Origin: Paremcibacter congregatus
GTDB taxonomy: Bacteria > Pseudomonadota > Alphaproteobacteria > Sphingomonadales > Emcibacteraceae
Assembly (NCBI RefSeq): GCF_006385135.1
Contig: NZ_CP041025.1
Coordinates: 3,627,501-3,691,500 of the forward strand
Direction: 5' to 3'
DNA: 64,000 nt
The stretch's first letter is position 1. Each line of letters opens with the position of its first letter. Below are positions 54,242-63,588 of this stretch, piece by piece. A program made the translations under genes and the position numbers. The notes beneath the pieces were generated by a model. The model worked only from the letters and a program-made list of their open reading frames with translations, was not told the DNA's origin and ran no database searches.

Positions 54242-55762
54242 ATGCTGACACTTATGAAACCGTTACGTAAAATAACCGCACTTGTGCTGGCTCTCCTGCT
54301 GTTGATTTCCACAGCCGCCGCGCAATCGATCGCCTGGCCGGAAGAGCAGGCCCTCGTCTGTCCGGTGGTCACGGGCATTTCATCACTGCCGGATTTTATG
54401 GCCCCCGCCTGCCGCCAGATGCCGCTGACCCAAATTGACCCTCAAAACACAGCCCTGTGGGTGAAGCTCAGGTTTCTTCTTCCTCCGGAGACACAGCGAC
54501 CCGACCGGCCTTACGGGCTTTACGTCTTAGGCAAAACCTCAAGCCAGGCCTATTTCAATGGACAATATCTCGGCCAGAATGGGACGCCCCACCTGCGGAA
54601 GGATCAGGAATTCCCCGGAAAGATGGATACGGTATTTTATATTCCCCCCGCCCTGCTCACCAGCGTCGAGAATGACGTAGTCTTAAAGCTTTCGTCTCAT
54701 CATGGTTTTATTCATCTGCAAAGTCCTCTGCATTTCATCGGCGTTGCCCCCTATGCCGATCCCCAGGCTTTCTTCACGCAGGACCTCTGGCTGTCGCTGG
54801 TGCCCCTCGGGGCCCTTATTCTCGGAGCGCTCTATTTCGCGGTCACCAGTCTCACTGCAGACCGGCGCCCTGATAATCTTTTGTTTTTCCTGATGTGCAG
54901 TCTGGCCGCCGCACAGTTGGGTGCGGAACTGGCGCGCTCCCTGTTCCGTTACAGCTATCCCCTGCATGACCTCAGGCTCTTGCTTATTGTCAGTCTCGCT
55001 CTGGGATTTGGGCTTTGCCTCCTGTGGTATGTGGCGCGCAGGTTCGCCCGCCGACAAATGCTTACCTGGATCAGCGGCGGCGGTCTTGTCACCCTGATGG
55101 CGGTCATTCTCACGCCAGGCTTCGACGCAAAAACGACACTGGCCTTCTTGATCCCTTCCCTCTGCGCCACCGTACTCCTGGCTCTTGTCACCATTCAAAG
55201 GCGGGAGAGGCGTCTTTGGAGATATGTGGCGGCCTTTGCGGTCTTCAGCGGCACTACTCTGCTAACCTTCACCTATTTTCATGACAGCATTTATTATTAT
55301 ATCATCACCGGCATCTTATGCTTTCTCTTTGCACAACAGGCCCTTGAATTTGGCCGGGAACGGGCGCGACGCAAAGCCGAAGAACTCCAGGTTGCTCGGT
55401 TACAATTCAAGCTGGATCAAAATGATCAGGCCCGCAAGCCGCAGACAATCACCATTGCCCAGGCGGGGAAGATAACTTTGGTACCGACTAACAGCATCAC
55501 CCATTGTCAAGCCGCCGGCGATTATGTCGAACTCTATTTCGTGGAAAAACACCCGCAGCTGTTCAGTGGCAGCCTGAAGGATCTGGAGACACAACTGCCC
55601 AGCACTTTTCTGCGGGTCCATCGCTCCTTCATCGTCAATACGGATTTTATCACAGCGCTACACAGTTCCGGCGGCACCGGCTATCTCAAGCTCACCACTG
55701 ACACAGATGTTCCGGTAAGTCGTCGCATTATGCCCTCTGTGCGCAGCGTCATCGCCCCCTGA
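54242..55762 (+). CDS. Membrane-anchored LytTR regulator with 7TM-DISM-like sensor
   Basis: A 506-residue protein. Signal sequence near 8-28; a periplasmic beta-rich domain (about 30-185; LWVKLRFLLPPE, YVLGKTSSQAYFNGQYLGQNG); seven hydrophobic helices (about 188-375); a short helical linker; and a LytTR DNA-binding domain (about 405-506; ITHCQAAGDYVELYF, FLRVHRSFIVN, VPVSRRIMPSVR). The layout resembles 7TMR-DISM sensors joined directly to an output domain, so signal and DNA binding are in one chain without phosphorelay. A tandem LytTR site is located just upstream, suggesting autoregulation. The ligand is unknown. Start could also be the ATG at 54254. Confidence 0.8.
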   Translation: MLTLMKPLRKITALVLALLLLISTAAAQSIAWPEEQALVCPVVTGISSLPDFMAPACRQMPLTQIDPQNTALWVKLRFLLPPETQRPDRPYGLYVLGKTSSQAYFNGQYLGQNGTPHLRKDQEFPGKMDTVFYIPPALLTSVENDVVLKLSSHHGFIHLQSPLHFIGVAPYADPQAFFTQDLWLSLVPLGALILGALYFAVTSLTADRRPDNLLFFLMCSLAAAQLGAELARSLFRYSYPLHDLRLLLIVSLALGFGLCLLWYVARRFARRQMLTWISGGGLVTLMAVILTPGFDAKTTLAFLIPSLCATVLLALVTIQRRERRLWRYVAAFAVFSGTTLLTFTYFHDSIYYYIITGILCFLFAQQALEFGRERARRKAEELQVARLQFKLDQNDQARKPQTITIAQAGKITLVPTNSITHCQAAGDYVELYFVEKHPQLFSGSLKDLETQLPSTFLRVHRSFIVNTDFITALHSSGGTGYLKLTTDTDVPVSRRIMPSVRSVIAP

Positions 55763-55768
55763 CCTTCA

Positions 55769-57175
55769 TTAGTGCAGCTCAAGCGCTTCCGTCGCATCCT
55801 CACCCACAGCCGGCTTTTCTGACGTGAAATAGAGCCAGACAAACCCACTTATCCCCGCCAGAATAGACGCCACCAGAATGCCGGTCTTCGCCATCAACAG
55901 GTTTTCCGGATCGCCGGCAAAGCCCAGTTCGGCAATGAAGATCGACATGGTAAACCCGATTCCCCCCATAAAGCCGACCCCGACGATATGACGAAAATTA
56001 AGCCCGTCGGGCAAGGCGGCAACCCCCAGCTTGACCGCCACCCAGGCAAACCCTGTGATGCCAATGAGTTTACCGAGAAACAGACCGGCAGCAATACCCA
56101 GCGACACCGGATGGGTGATCACACTGCCCAGAGATGCCCAGTCAACCGGAATGCCGGCATTGGCCAGCGCAAAAATCGGAATCACCAGATAAGCGACCGG
56201 CAAATGCATATTGCGTTCCAAGGTCTGCGCCGGCGCCTGAACCAGCTGCACCCCTTTGCCCAAGGCCCGGATATGGGCCCGGAGCTCATCATTCTTCAAA
56301 ATATTTTCTTCTTGGTGAAAGGCCTGGCGAATTTGACCAATTTTCTCGCCAATCTGCAGCAGAAACCGCCCCGGATCATATTTGGGTCGCATGGGGATGG
56401 TGAAGGCCAGAATCACCCCGGCCAGCGTCGCATGCACCCCACTTTTCAGCATGGCAATCCACAGGATAATACCTAAAAGAACATAAGGCAGGGGTTTGCG
56501 AATCCCGCCAAGATTGAGCGCCGCCAGAAGGGCCACCGCAGCGGCCACCAGTCCCAACGCCGTGTAATTCAGCGTAGCGGTGTAGAATAACGCGATGACG
56601 GTCACCGCCCCCAAATCGTCAATGATCGCCAGCGCCACCAGAAAGGTCAGCAGGTTTTTCGGAATCCGGTTGCCGAGTAGCGCCAGGGTTCCCAGCGCAA
56701 AGGCGATATCCGTCGCCATGGGAATACCCCAGCCATGAAAGGCGTCGCCGCCCGGATTAAAACTTATATAGACCAGAACCGGCACCACCATACCGCCGAT
56801 CGCCGCCATGATCGGAAACAGAGCCTGCCTCACATCTGCCAGCTCCCCGACCAGTATTTCCCGCTTGAGTTCCAGCCCGACAACAAAAAAGAACAACGCC
56901 ATCAGACCATCATTGATCCAGTGATGCAGGGATTTTGACAGTTCAAACCCAGGCACACCGACGGTGAAGGGCAAATGCAGGATATGCTGATAGGCTGCAC
57001 TCCACGGGCCGTTGGCGATAATGAGCGCCACCACCGCAGACAGCATCAAAAGAATACCACTGGTGGTCTGGCGGTGGATAAAGGCTTCCAGGGGGGTAAA
57101 CACCCGGTCAAAGGCTTTTTCCCAGGGGGCGATATATTCTTTTTTGATTCTTTTTGGCATCCGTAACTCTTTCAT
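55769..57175 (-). CDS. nhaA: Na+/H+ antiporter NhaA
   Basis: A 468-residue inner-membrane antiporter with twelve helices. Key motifs: HHWINDGLMALFFFVVGLELKRE near the N-terminal part, the Asp pair of the transport site in ATDIAFALG and AIIDDLGAVTVIALFYT, and GFMGGIGFTMSIFIAELGF late. Reaction: electrogenic 2H+/Na+ exchange, active at alkaline pH. It is longer than the E. coli protein by a basic N-terminal extension and a loop near residue 300. The start is ATG 57175 (a TTG precedes it). Convergent with the LytTR gene, six bases apart, without an obvious terminator. Confidence 0.94.
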   Translation of the reverse strand: MKELRMPKRIKKEYIAPWEKAFDRVFTPLEAFIHRQTTSGILLMLSAVVALIIANGPWSAAYQHILHLPFTVGVPGFELSKSLHHWINDGLMALFFFVVGLELKREILVGELADVRQALFPIMAAIGGMVVPVLVYISFNPGGDAFHGWGIPMATDIAFALGTLALLGNRIPKNLLTFLVALAIIDDLGAVTVIALFYTATLNYTALGLVAAAVALLAALNLGGIRKPLPYVLLGIILWIAMLKSGVHATLAGVILAFTIPMRPKYDPGRFLLQIGEKIGQIRQAFHQEENILKNDELRAHIRALGKGVQLVQAPAQTLERNMHLPVAYLVIPIFALANAGIPVDWASLGSVITHPVSLGIAAGLFLGKLIGITGFAWVAVKLGVAALPDGLNFRHIVGVGFMGGIGFTMSIFIAELGFAGDPENLLMAKTGILVASILAGISGFVWLYFTSEKPAVGEDATEALELH

Positions 57176-57302
57176 CAATGGAGTTCTCTCTGTACCTGTG
57201 TCTTGCGGTCCCGGCTACTGGACCAGCCATCCCCCAATCCAGAGAGGGATACACTTGTAAAACGCTGCTTCCGGGCATTCCTTTGAAATCCCGACAGAAT
57301 TG

Positions 57303-57671
57303 TTACTTCATTGCCCCCTGCAGCCAGGCGACGGCCTCTGGCAACCGGTTGAATTCAGCAACATAATATCCTTCCCCATATGCACAGGCGTCAATAATCG
57401 CATTGGGGTTATCTTTCCCATTGTGCAGAACCGCGACCTTGGCGTCCGCCAATTCCTCACGATTTGCCAGATATTCCCCAAAATATTGTTGTTCATCCAG
57501 TGACATATTCATGGTGATTTCGCGCACATCAACCAATATCCGGGGCGATTCTTTCGGATGACACAGAGAACAAACGGCGTTGACGGCCTCTTTGCGTTCG
57601 GCCAGGGCGACAGCACCATTAAAAATAACGGAGATAATATCAGTATCCTGCCGCTCAACCATATACACCAT
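57303..57671 (-). CDS. Small STAS/SpoIIAA-like protein
   Basis: A 122-residue soluble protein not identified with certainty. Its pattern (beta strand IISVIFNGAVAL, helix, strand RILVDVREITMNMS, helix, KVAVLHNG, YVAEFNRLPEAVAWLQG) is like the SpoIIAA/STAS-like fold of small membrane-associated or regulatory proteins. A CxxC pair (VCSLCHP) lies near residue 36. Start: ATG 57671 behind AGGAAGG at six bases; the open frame continues to 57689. It sits between nrdB and nhaA on the same strand but with gaps of 63 and 127 bases, so it is probably transcribed alone. Function is unknown. Confidence 0.65.
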   Translation of the reverse strand: MVYMVERQDTDIISVIFNGAVALAERKEAVNAVCSLCHPKESPRILVDVREITMNMSLDEQQYFGEYLANREELADAKVAVLHNGKDNPNAIIDACAYGEGYYVAEFNRLPEAVAWLQGAMK

Positions 57672-57734
57672 GGCCGCCCTTCCTCTCACTACTGTCCCCG
57701 GTTAGTTCTACACGTAAGTCAGTGCAGAATACGC

Positions 57735-58694
57735 TTAGTCAAACGCCTCACCCCAGGTTCCCTGCGTAGACGCTTTGGAATATTCTGTCGAGCGGTTCTC
57801 AAAGAAGTTGGTATGCTCCACCCCATTGAGAATTTCGTCCATCCAAGGCAGCGGATTGATTCCGATAAAGTAGATCGGCGCCAGATTCAACTGCGTCAGA
57901 CGACGATCGGCAATATAGCGGATGTAATTTTTAACATCCTTCGCCGCCAGTCCCTCAATATCGCCCATCTCGAAAGCAAGGTCAATAAAAGCATCTTCAT
58001 GCGACACCACAGTCTTGCACGCCTCGGTCAATTCTTCCTGCAACTCATCGGTCCAGATTTCAGGATTTTCCTGAATGAAGGTATGAAACAGCTGGATGAT
58101 GCTGTTGGTATGCAGGGTTTCATCGCGCACCGACCAGGTGACGATCTGGCCCATGCCTTTCATTTTGTTGAAACGCGGGAAATTCATCAGAATGGCGAAG
58201 GAGGCAAACAGCTGCAACCCTTCGGTAAAGCCCCCGAAAACCGCTAGAGTCTTGGCAATATCGGCTTTGGTATCCACCCCCCAGATCTGCATATAATCAT
58301 ATTTATCCTTCATCTGCTCATATTTGAGGAAGGCTTCATATTCTGAATCCGGAATGCCGAGGGTATCCAGCAAATGGCTGTAGGCCGCCACATGCACGGT
58401 TTCCATATTGGAAAACGCCGCCAGCATCATCTGCACCTCGGTCGGCTTGAACACCCGGGTATAATGCCGCATGTAGCAGTTGTTCACTTCCACGTCGGCC
58501 TGGGTGAAAAAGCGGAAAATCTGCATCAACAGATGTTTCTCGCTCTCCGTGATTTTCATGTTCCAGTCTTTGACGTCGTCCGCCATCGGCACTTCTTCCG
58601 GCAACCAATGAATGCGTTGCTGCGTCAGCCAGGCGTCATAAGCCCAGGGATACTGGAAGGGTTTATAAAAGATACGTTCCTTAAGAAGGGACAT
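57735..58694 (-). CDS. nrdB: Class I ribonucleotide reductase, small subunit
   Basis: A 319-residue R2 protein. The di-iron/tyrosyl radical site is visible as ExxHxxxY in METVHVAAYSH (Glu, His, Tyr), with a further Glu-His ligand pair around TWSVRDETLHTNS. Reaction: generates the tyrosyl radical used by NrdA for ribonucleotide reduction, oxygen-dependent. AAGGTAG lies six bases before the ATG. It is 56 bases after nrdA and so in one operon. Length is slightly short compared with E. coli NrdB (376). No nrdI or nrdH is adjacent, which favours class Ia over Ib. Confidence 0.93.
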   Translation of the reverse strand: MSLLKERIFYKPFQYPWAYDAWLTQQRIHWLPEEVPMADDVKDWNMKITESEKHLLMQIFRFFTQADVEVNNCYMRHYTRVFKPTEVQMMLAAFSNMETVHVAAYSHLLDTLGIPDSEYEAFLKYEQMKDKYDYMQIWGVDTKADIAKTLAVFGGFTEGLQLFASFAILMNFPRFNKMKGMGQIVTWSVRDETLHTNSIIQLFHTFIQENPEIWTDELQEELTEACKTVVSHEDAFIDLAFEMGDIEGLAAKDVKNYIRYIADRRLTQLNLAPIYFIGINPLPWMDEILNGVEHTNFFENRSTEYSKASTQGTWGEAFD

Positions 58695-58750
58695 GGCGCA
58701 ACTACCTTAATTATACTGAATATTTCATATGTGGGTCTGGGAGAGCCGGC

Positions 58751-60622
58751 CTATTGGCACGACAGACATTCTTCGTAATCCGGTTTCTCTTCCTGGGCTT
58801 TGGCCATGGCTTTCAGCATCGCCTCTTTCGAGGTATTCGACGCACTGTCCACGGTTTCCGCCCGCTGGATCGACAGGGACCGGCAATAATACAGACTTTT
58901 CACGCCTCTTTTCCAGGCCTGGAAATGAATCTGGTGCAGATCGCGCTTATGAACATCGGCCGGCAGGAAGATATTGACCGACTGGGCCTGATCAACCATT
59001 GACGCCCGATCGGCGGCATGTTCGACCACCCAGCGCTGATCCAGTTCAAAGGCGGTCTTGAACACGTCCTTTTCATGATCATCAAGGAAATCAAGATGCT
59101 GGACCGATCCGCCATTAATGGTAATGGATGTCCATGTGGCGTCGGTGTTCTTGCCTTTTTTCTCCAACAGCTTGGTCAGGGCATGACTGCGCACATTGAA
59201 GGAGCCGGACAGGGTTTTCTGGGTAAAACTATTGGCCGCGATCGGCTCAATGCCGGGGCTCGCGCCGCCGCAAATGATCGAGATGGAGGCCGTCGGCGCA
59301 ATGGCGGTCTTATTGGAAAACCGCTCCATGATGCCATAATCGGCCGCATCCGGGCAGGCGCCCTTTTCTTCCGCCAGCAGTTTTGAGGCAAAATCCACCC
59401 CGTCCTGAATATGTTTGAACATGCGCTTGTTCCACACCTGGGCCATCACAGACTCAAACGGGATCATTTTTTCCTGCAGGAAGCCGTGGAAGCCCATGGC
59501 ACCGAGACCGACACTCCGTTCGCGCATGGCTGCATAGGTGGCCTTGGACATGCTGTCCGGCGCGCGGTCGATGAAATCCTGCAACACATTGTCGAGGAAC
59601 CGCATCAGATCGGTGATGAACAGTTCGTTATTTTTCCACTCGTCATATTTTTCCAGATTGATCGAGGACAGACAACAGACCGCCGTACGCTCCTTGCCCA
59701 GATGATCCATGCCGGTCGGCAAGGTGATCTCGCAACAAAGGTTCGATGTCTTCACATTAAGACCCGCCAGTTTATGATGTTCCGGAATGGCATTATTGAC
59801 ATGATCACTGAACAGCATATAGGGCTCACCCGTTTCAATCCGGGCCGTCAGGATACGCACCCACAGGCTGCGGGCGGAAACCGTTTTCTGAACCGTTTGA
59901 TCATGAGGGCTGAGCAACGCCCACTCTTCGTCGTTTTCCACGGCCCGCATAAAGGCGTCGGAAATGGCGATGCCATGATGCAGGTTGAGCGCCTTGCGGT
60001 TGGGATCACCGCCGGTCGGGCGACGGATTTCAATAAATTCTTCTATTTCAGGATGACTGATCGGCAGATAAACCGCCGCACTGCCGCGCCGCAGGGACCC
60101 TTGGGAAATCGCCAGGGTCTGACTGTCCATCACCCGAATGAAAGGGATAATGCCGGATGTCTTGCCATTGGTGGACACTTCTTCGCCGATCGAGCGCAGA
60201 TTGCCCCAATAGCTGCCAATGCCGCCGCCCTTGGACGCAAGCCAGACATTTTCATTCCACAAACCGACAATACCGGCCAGGCTGTCATTGGCTTCATTGA
60301 GGAAACAGGAAATCGGCAGACCGCGTTTGGTGCCGCCGTTGCTGAGAACGGGTGTCGCCGGCATGAACCACAGCTGACTGATATAATCATACAGCCGTTG
60401 GGCATGGGCCTGATCATCACTATAGAAGCTCGCCACCCGGGCAAACAGGTCCTGAAAATTCTCGCCCGGCATCAGATAACGGTCCGTTAATGTCGCCTTG
60501 CCGAAATCTGTCAACAGACTGTCGCGCTCCGGGTTTGTTTCCACCCGTGAATGGTCTTTTACCTGCACCGCTTCTTTGAATAATGTCTCAGCCACTTTTT
60601 GTCGCTCCGTTTGCTCGAACAA
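58751..60622 (-). CDS. nrdA: Class I ribonucleotide reductase, large subunit (no ATP-cone)
   Basis: A 623-residue R1 protein. Active-site Cys are in PISCFLNE and SNLCCEITLP with CCLSSINLEKYDEW; the C-terminal shuttle pair is in YEECLSCQ. Reaction: NDP to dNDP. The sequence enters the catalytic domain directly after about 25 residues; the N-terminal ATP-cone (about 90 residues in E. coli) that mediates dATP inhibition is absent, explaining the shorter length. A promoter overlapping an NrdR-like box lies about 235-270 bases upstream. It is followed by nrdB. Confidence 0.94.
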   Translation of the reverse strand: MFEQTERQKVAETLFKEAVQVKDHSRVETNPERDSLLTDFGKATLTDRYLMPGENFQDLFARVASFYSDDQAHAQRLYDYISQLWFMPATPVLSNGGTKRGLPISCFLNEANDSLAGIVGLWNENVWLASKGGGIGSYWGNLRSIGEEVSTNGKTSGIIPFIRVMDSQTLAISQGSLRRGSAAVYLPISHPEIEEFIEIRRPTGGDPNRKALNLHHGIAISDAFMRAVENDEEWALLSPHDQTVQKTVSARSLWVRILTARIETGEPYMLFSDHVNNAIPEHHKLAGLNVKTSNLCCEITLPTGMDHLGKERTAVCCLSSINLEKYDEWKNNELFITDLMRFLDNVLQDFIDRAPDSMSKATYAAMRERSVGLGAMGFHGFLQEKMIPFESVMAQVWNKRMFKHIQDGVDFASKLLAEEKGACPDAADYGIMERFSNKTAIAPTASISIICGGASPGIEPIAANSFTQKTLSGSFNVRSHALTKLLEKKGKNTDATWTSITINGGSVQHLDFLDDHEKDVFKTAFELDQRWVVEHAADRASMVDQAQSVNIFLPADVHKRDLHQIHFQAWKRGVKSLYYCRSLSIQRAETVDSASNTSKEAMLKAMAKAQEEKPDYEECLSCQ

Positions 60623-60854
60623 TTAACCCTGAATCTTTATAGAATCCACCCGCATTATAGCATAAAACCTCCTGCGAATTCAGGGCCCTATGATGACAAT
60701 GTGAATACAATCATAATTTTGATGACGAAGACGAAATCTGTCTGTGAATTCCGACGCACTGATGCGCTTCTTTTTACTCTATTATACTTATCAGTCCCCT
60801 AGAGCCTTATAGAATAACAACAATCCGGTTTTTATCCCTGCCAAATCACCCTCG

Positions 60855-60892
60855 ACACAAGATATGGTATTTTGACCCCGCCATCTTGTCAA
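60855..60892 (-). promoter_or_regulatory. Candidate nrdAB promoter with overlapping NrdR-like box
   Basis: On the minus strand TTGACA (60892-60887) and TACCAT (60869-60864) are 17 bp apart. ATACCATATCTTGTGT (60870-60855) overlaps the -10 and matches much of the 16-bp palindromic NrdR box. A second box at the usual spacing is not clear. The leader to nrdA would be about 235 bases. The rest of 60623-61008 shows no gene. Confidence 0.5.
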
Positions 60893-61008
60893 CAACTAGT
60901 ATTTCTCCTTTTGGTCTTGACAATTACAAACCCAAGACAAAACCCCGATTATGGTTAAAATACTGCTAATTTTTTCTGCATTGGGCCAGTCATGTTTTGA
61001 ACGCGGAT

Positions 61009-63588
61009 TTATTTTCGCGTGCGGTATCTTGTCGCCGTCGCGTTCAAGGGATCATCGGGCCAGTCATGTTTCGGATAGCGCCCTTTCATATCTTTCTTCA
61101 CCGCCGCGTAACTGGTGACCCAGAAATTCTCCAGATCCTGGGTGACCTGCAAAGGCCGCCCCGCCGGGGATAACAGATGTACCAGCAGCCTGACGCGCCC
61201 CTCCATAACCGCAGGGGTTGTCAGCAACCCAAACATTTCCTGCAGACGCGCGGCCAGGATCGGAGGGTCATTGCTATAATCAAGACGAATTCTCGAACCG
61301 CTCGGCACTGTGAAGTGAGAAGGCACCATCTCGTCCAGCCTCTGACGCGTGGTCCAGTCAAGCCGGGCCTGCAGAATATCCGCCAGTGCGAGCTGTGAAA
61401 GCTGCTCCCGGCGAAGAATGGTTTGATCCGCCGCAGCAAGATAGGGCCCAAGCCAATCCTCCAAAGTCGCCAAAAGACTCTCGTCGGAAAAATCAGGCCA
61501 GTCCCCCGCCGGGTCATGGCGACGACAAAACGTGACCTGCCCGCGAAAGGCGAGGCTCGCCTTGTCCCACGGCAGACACTGCAACCCGAGTTTCCGAATC
61601 CCCTGACACAGGGCCGCCACCGCCTGGGTTCGGTCCGGGTCACGAATCTTCTCTTCCCGCAGGATCAATCGCCCGAGCCGCACCTGCCGCCGGGCCAGAA
61701 CACTGGACGTGCGGTCATCCCATACCACTTCTTCCACCCCATGAATGTGATCGGTGAAAACCTCTTCCAGGTCCGCCAGCGCCAGCGGCGCCGCCATATA
61801 GATCCGCACATCCCGGTCGCCGCGGCTGCCCTGACTCTTCATCTGGCCCGACAGCGCCAGATCACAAACGGCGAGATATTTCTCATTGCCCAGGTCATCG
61901 CCCCCCTCCAGCATGGCCCCGCGCCCGCCGGACAAAACATAGCGCGGTTCGTCGCCCGGTCGCCGCCCGCCAATCCGGTCGGGATAAGCCAGCGCCAGAC
62001 ACAGGCCCGCCTGTGCCGGATCACAGGCCCCGTTCGCGGGCAGCTTCAACGCCCGGCGCCAGCGGGTCACCTGTTGTTTAATCTGCGGCAACAATCCGCG
62101 ATCGCCGCCCATTTGAAAAGCCTGCGCCTTGTCCCCCGTCAGATAAAAATTCAATGCCCTGAGTCGCAGACGCAGATCGGCGGTCTTCTGCCGCAGAATA
62201 TCGCGTTCCGCCAACAGAGCCGCGATGCGCACCGCCAATTCACCCAGCCCCCGCGCCTTGGCCTTCAAAACCATATGAGCAAGACGGGGGTGCATGGCGA
62301 GCCGGGCCATCTGCCGGCCCTGGTCGGTAATCCTGTCCTGATCATCGAGAGCCTCCAGCTCCCGCAACAAATCCCGCGCGCGCGCCACTGCCGCCGGATC
62401 CGGCACATCAAGCCAGTTGAGATCCCCCGGATCACGGATGCCCCAGTTGGCGAGCTCCAGCACCAGCGGCACCAGATCGGCCTTGGTGATTTCCGGCGGG
62501 GCAAAGGGGGCAAGCCCGCGGCCGGCCGCCTCGGTCCACATGCGATAACAAACGCCAGGACTCAATCGCCCGGCGCGACCGGCGCGCTGTTCCGCCGAGG
62601 CCTTGGACAGGGGGTTGGTTTCCAGCCGGGTCATGCCGCTGCCCACATCATAGCGCGGACTGCGGTCGAGCCCGCCGTCGATCACCACCCGGATGCCATC
62701 AATGGTCAGGCTGGTTTCGGCGATAGCGGTGGCCAGCACCACCTTGCGCATCCCCTCCGGGGCCGGGCGAATGGCCAGATCCTGATCCGCCGCCGTCATC
62801 CGGCCATACAGCGGGGTGATCATCACCTCCGGCCCGAGCTTGGCCTGGCGCAGCAGCGTGGTGCAGCGTTCAATCTCTCCCGCCCCTGGCAGGAAAACCA
62901 GCAGGCTGCCCTGTTCTTCTTTCAGGGCGCGGAGCACCGCCTCGGCCACCGTATTTTCAACACGCGGTGTAAAGCGCCCCCGACCGGACGGCGCCTGATC
63001 CAGGTAACGCATCTCCACCGGATAGGCCCGGCCTTCACTGGTGACAATCGGCGCACCGCCCATCAGACGAGCGACATTTTCCCCGTCCAAGGTCGCCGAC
63101 ATCACGACCAGTTTCAAATCCTCCCGCAGTCCCTGTTGCACATCAAGACACAGCGCGAGGCCAAAATCTGCCTCCAGCGAGCGTTCATGAAATTCGTCAA
63201 ACAGCACCGCCGCAATGCCGGTCAGTTCCGGATCATCCTGCAGCAGCCTCAGCAACACGCCTTCGGTCACCACCTCAATACGGGTCCGGGCGCTGACCTT
63301 ATGGTCAAGCCGCACCCGATAGCCAACCGTCTCGCCGACGTCTTCCCCGAGCATTTCCGCCATGCGTCGCGCCGCGGCCCGCGCCGCCAACCGCCGGGGC
63401 TCCAGCATGATAATCCGTCCGTCACCGCGCCATGCCTGATCCAGCAGGCACAACGGCACCAGCGTAGTCTTGCCCGCGCCCGGCGGCGCCTGCAACACCA
63501 GACTGGCATGCGCGGACAGCCGGTCGAGAATCTCCGGAATAACGGTGCCGATCGGCAAGGAAGTTGTTTTAGCCAGCTGTGAAATCAT
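61009..63588 (-). CDS. hrpB: ATP-dependent helicase HrpB
   Basis: An 859-residue DExH helicase. RecA domain 1 has motif I QAPPGAGKTT, Ia EPRRLAARAAARRMAE, II FDEFHERS and III VMSATLDGE. Domain 2 has motif V TAIAETSLTIDGI and VI SAEQRAGRAGR. The HA2, OB-like and C-terminal HrpB domains follow (PILAARLQEMFGL near the end). DEFH instead of DEAH is usual in HrpB. Role: RNA helicase of unclear cellular function, not essential. It is monocistronic. The start at 63588 has only a GGGG-like site. Confidence 0.93.
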   Translation of the reverse strand: MISQLAKTTSLPIGTVIPEILDRLSAHASLVLQAPPGAGKTTLVPLCLLDQAWRGDGRIIMLEPRRLAARAAARRMAEMLGEDVGETVGYRVRLDHKVSARTRIEVVTEGVLLRLLQDDPELTGIAAVLFDEFHERSLEADFGLALCLDVQQGLREDLKLVVMSATLDGENVARLMGGAPIVTSEGRAYPVEMRYLDQAPSGRGRFTPRVENTVAEAVLRALKEEQGSLLVFLPGAGEIERCTTLLRQAKLGPEVMITPLYGRMTAADQDLAIRPAPEGMRKVVLATAIAETSLTIDGIRVVIDGGLDRSPRYDVGSGMTRLETNPLSKASAEQRAGRAGRLSPGVCYRMWTEAAGRGLAPFAPPEITKADLVPLVLELANWGIRDPGDLNWLDVPDPAAVARARDLLRELEALDDQDRITDQGRQMARLAMHPRLAHMVLKAKARGLGELAVRIAALLAERDILRQKTADLRLRLRALNFYLTGDKAQAFQMGGDRGLLPQIKQQVTRWRRALKLPANGACDPAQAGLCLALAYPDRIGGRRPGDEPRYVLSGGRGAMLEGGDDLGNEKYLAVCDLALSGQMKSQGSRGDRDVRIYMAAPLALADLEEVFTDHIHGVEEVVWDDRTSSVLARRQVRLGRLILREEKIRDPDRTQAVAALCQGIRKLGLQCLPWDKASLAFRGQVTFCRRHDPAGDWPDFSDESLLATLEDWLGPYLAAADQTILRREQLSQLALADILQARLDWTTRQRLDEMVPSHFTVPSGSRIRLDYSNDPPILAARLQEMFGLLTTPAVMEGRVRLLVHLLSPAGRPLQVTQDLENFWVTSYAAVKKDMKGRYPKHDWPDDPLNATATRYRTRK

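Noticed and set aside
59411-60490. 359-residue plus-strand frame opposite nrdA
   Set aside because: Antisense to a well-conserved enzyme and without ribosome site or motif.
61423-63582. 719-residue plus-strand frame opposite hrpB
   Set aside because: It is rich in Arg, His, Gln and Pro and antisense to a helicase with all motifs intact; a shadow frame.
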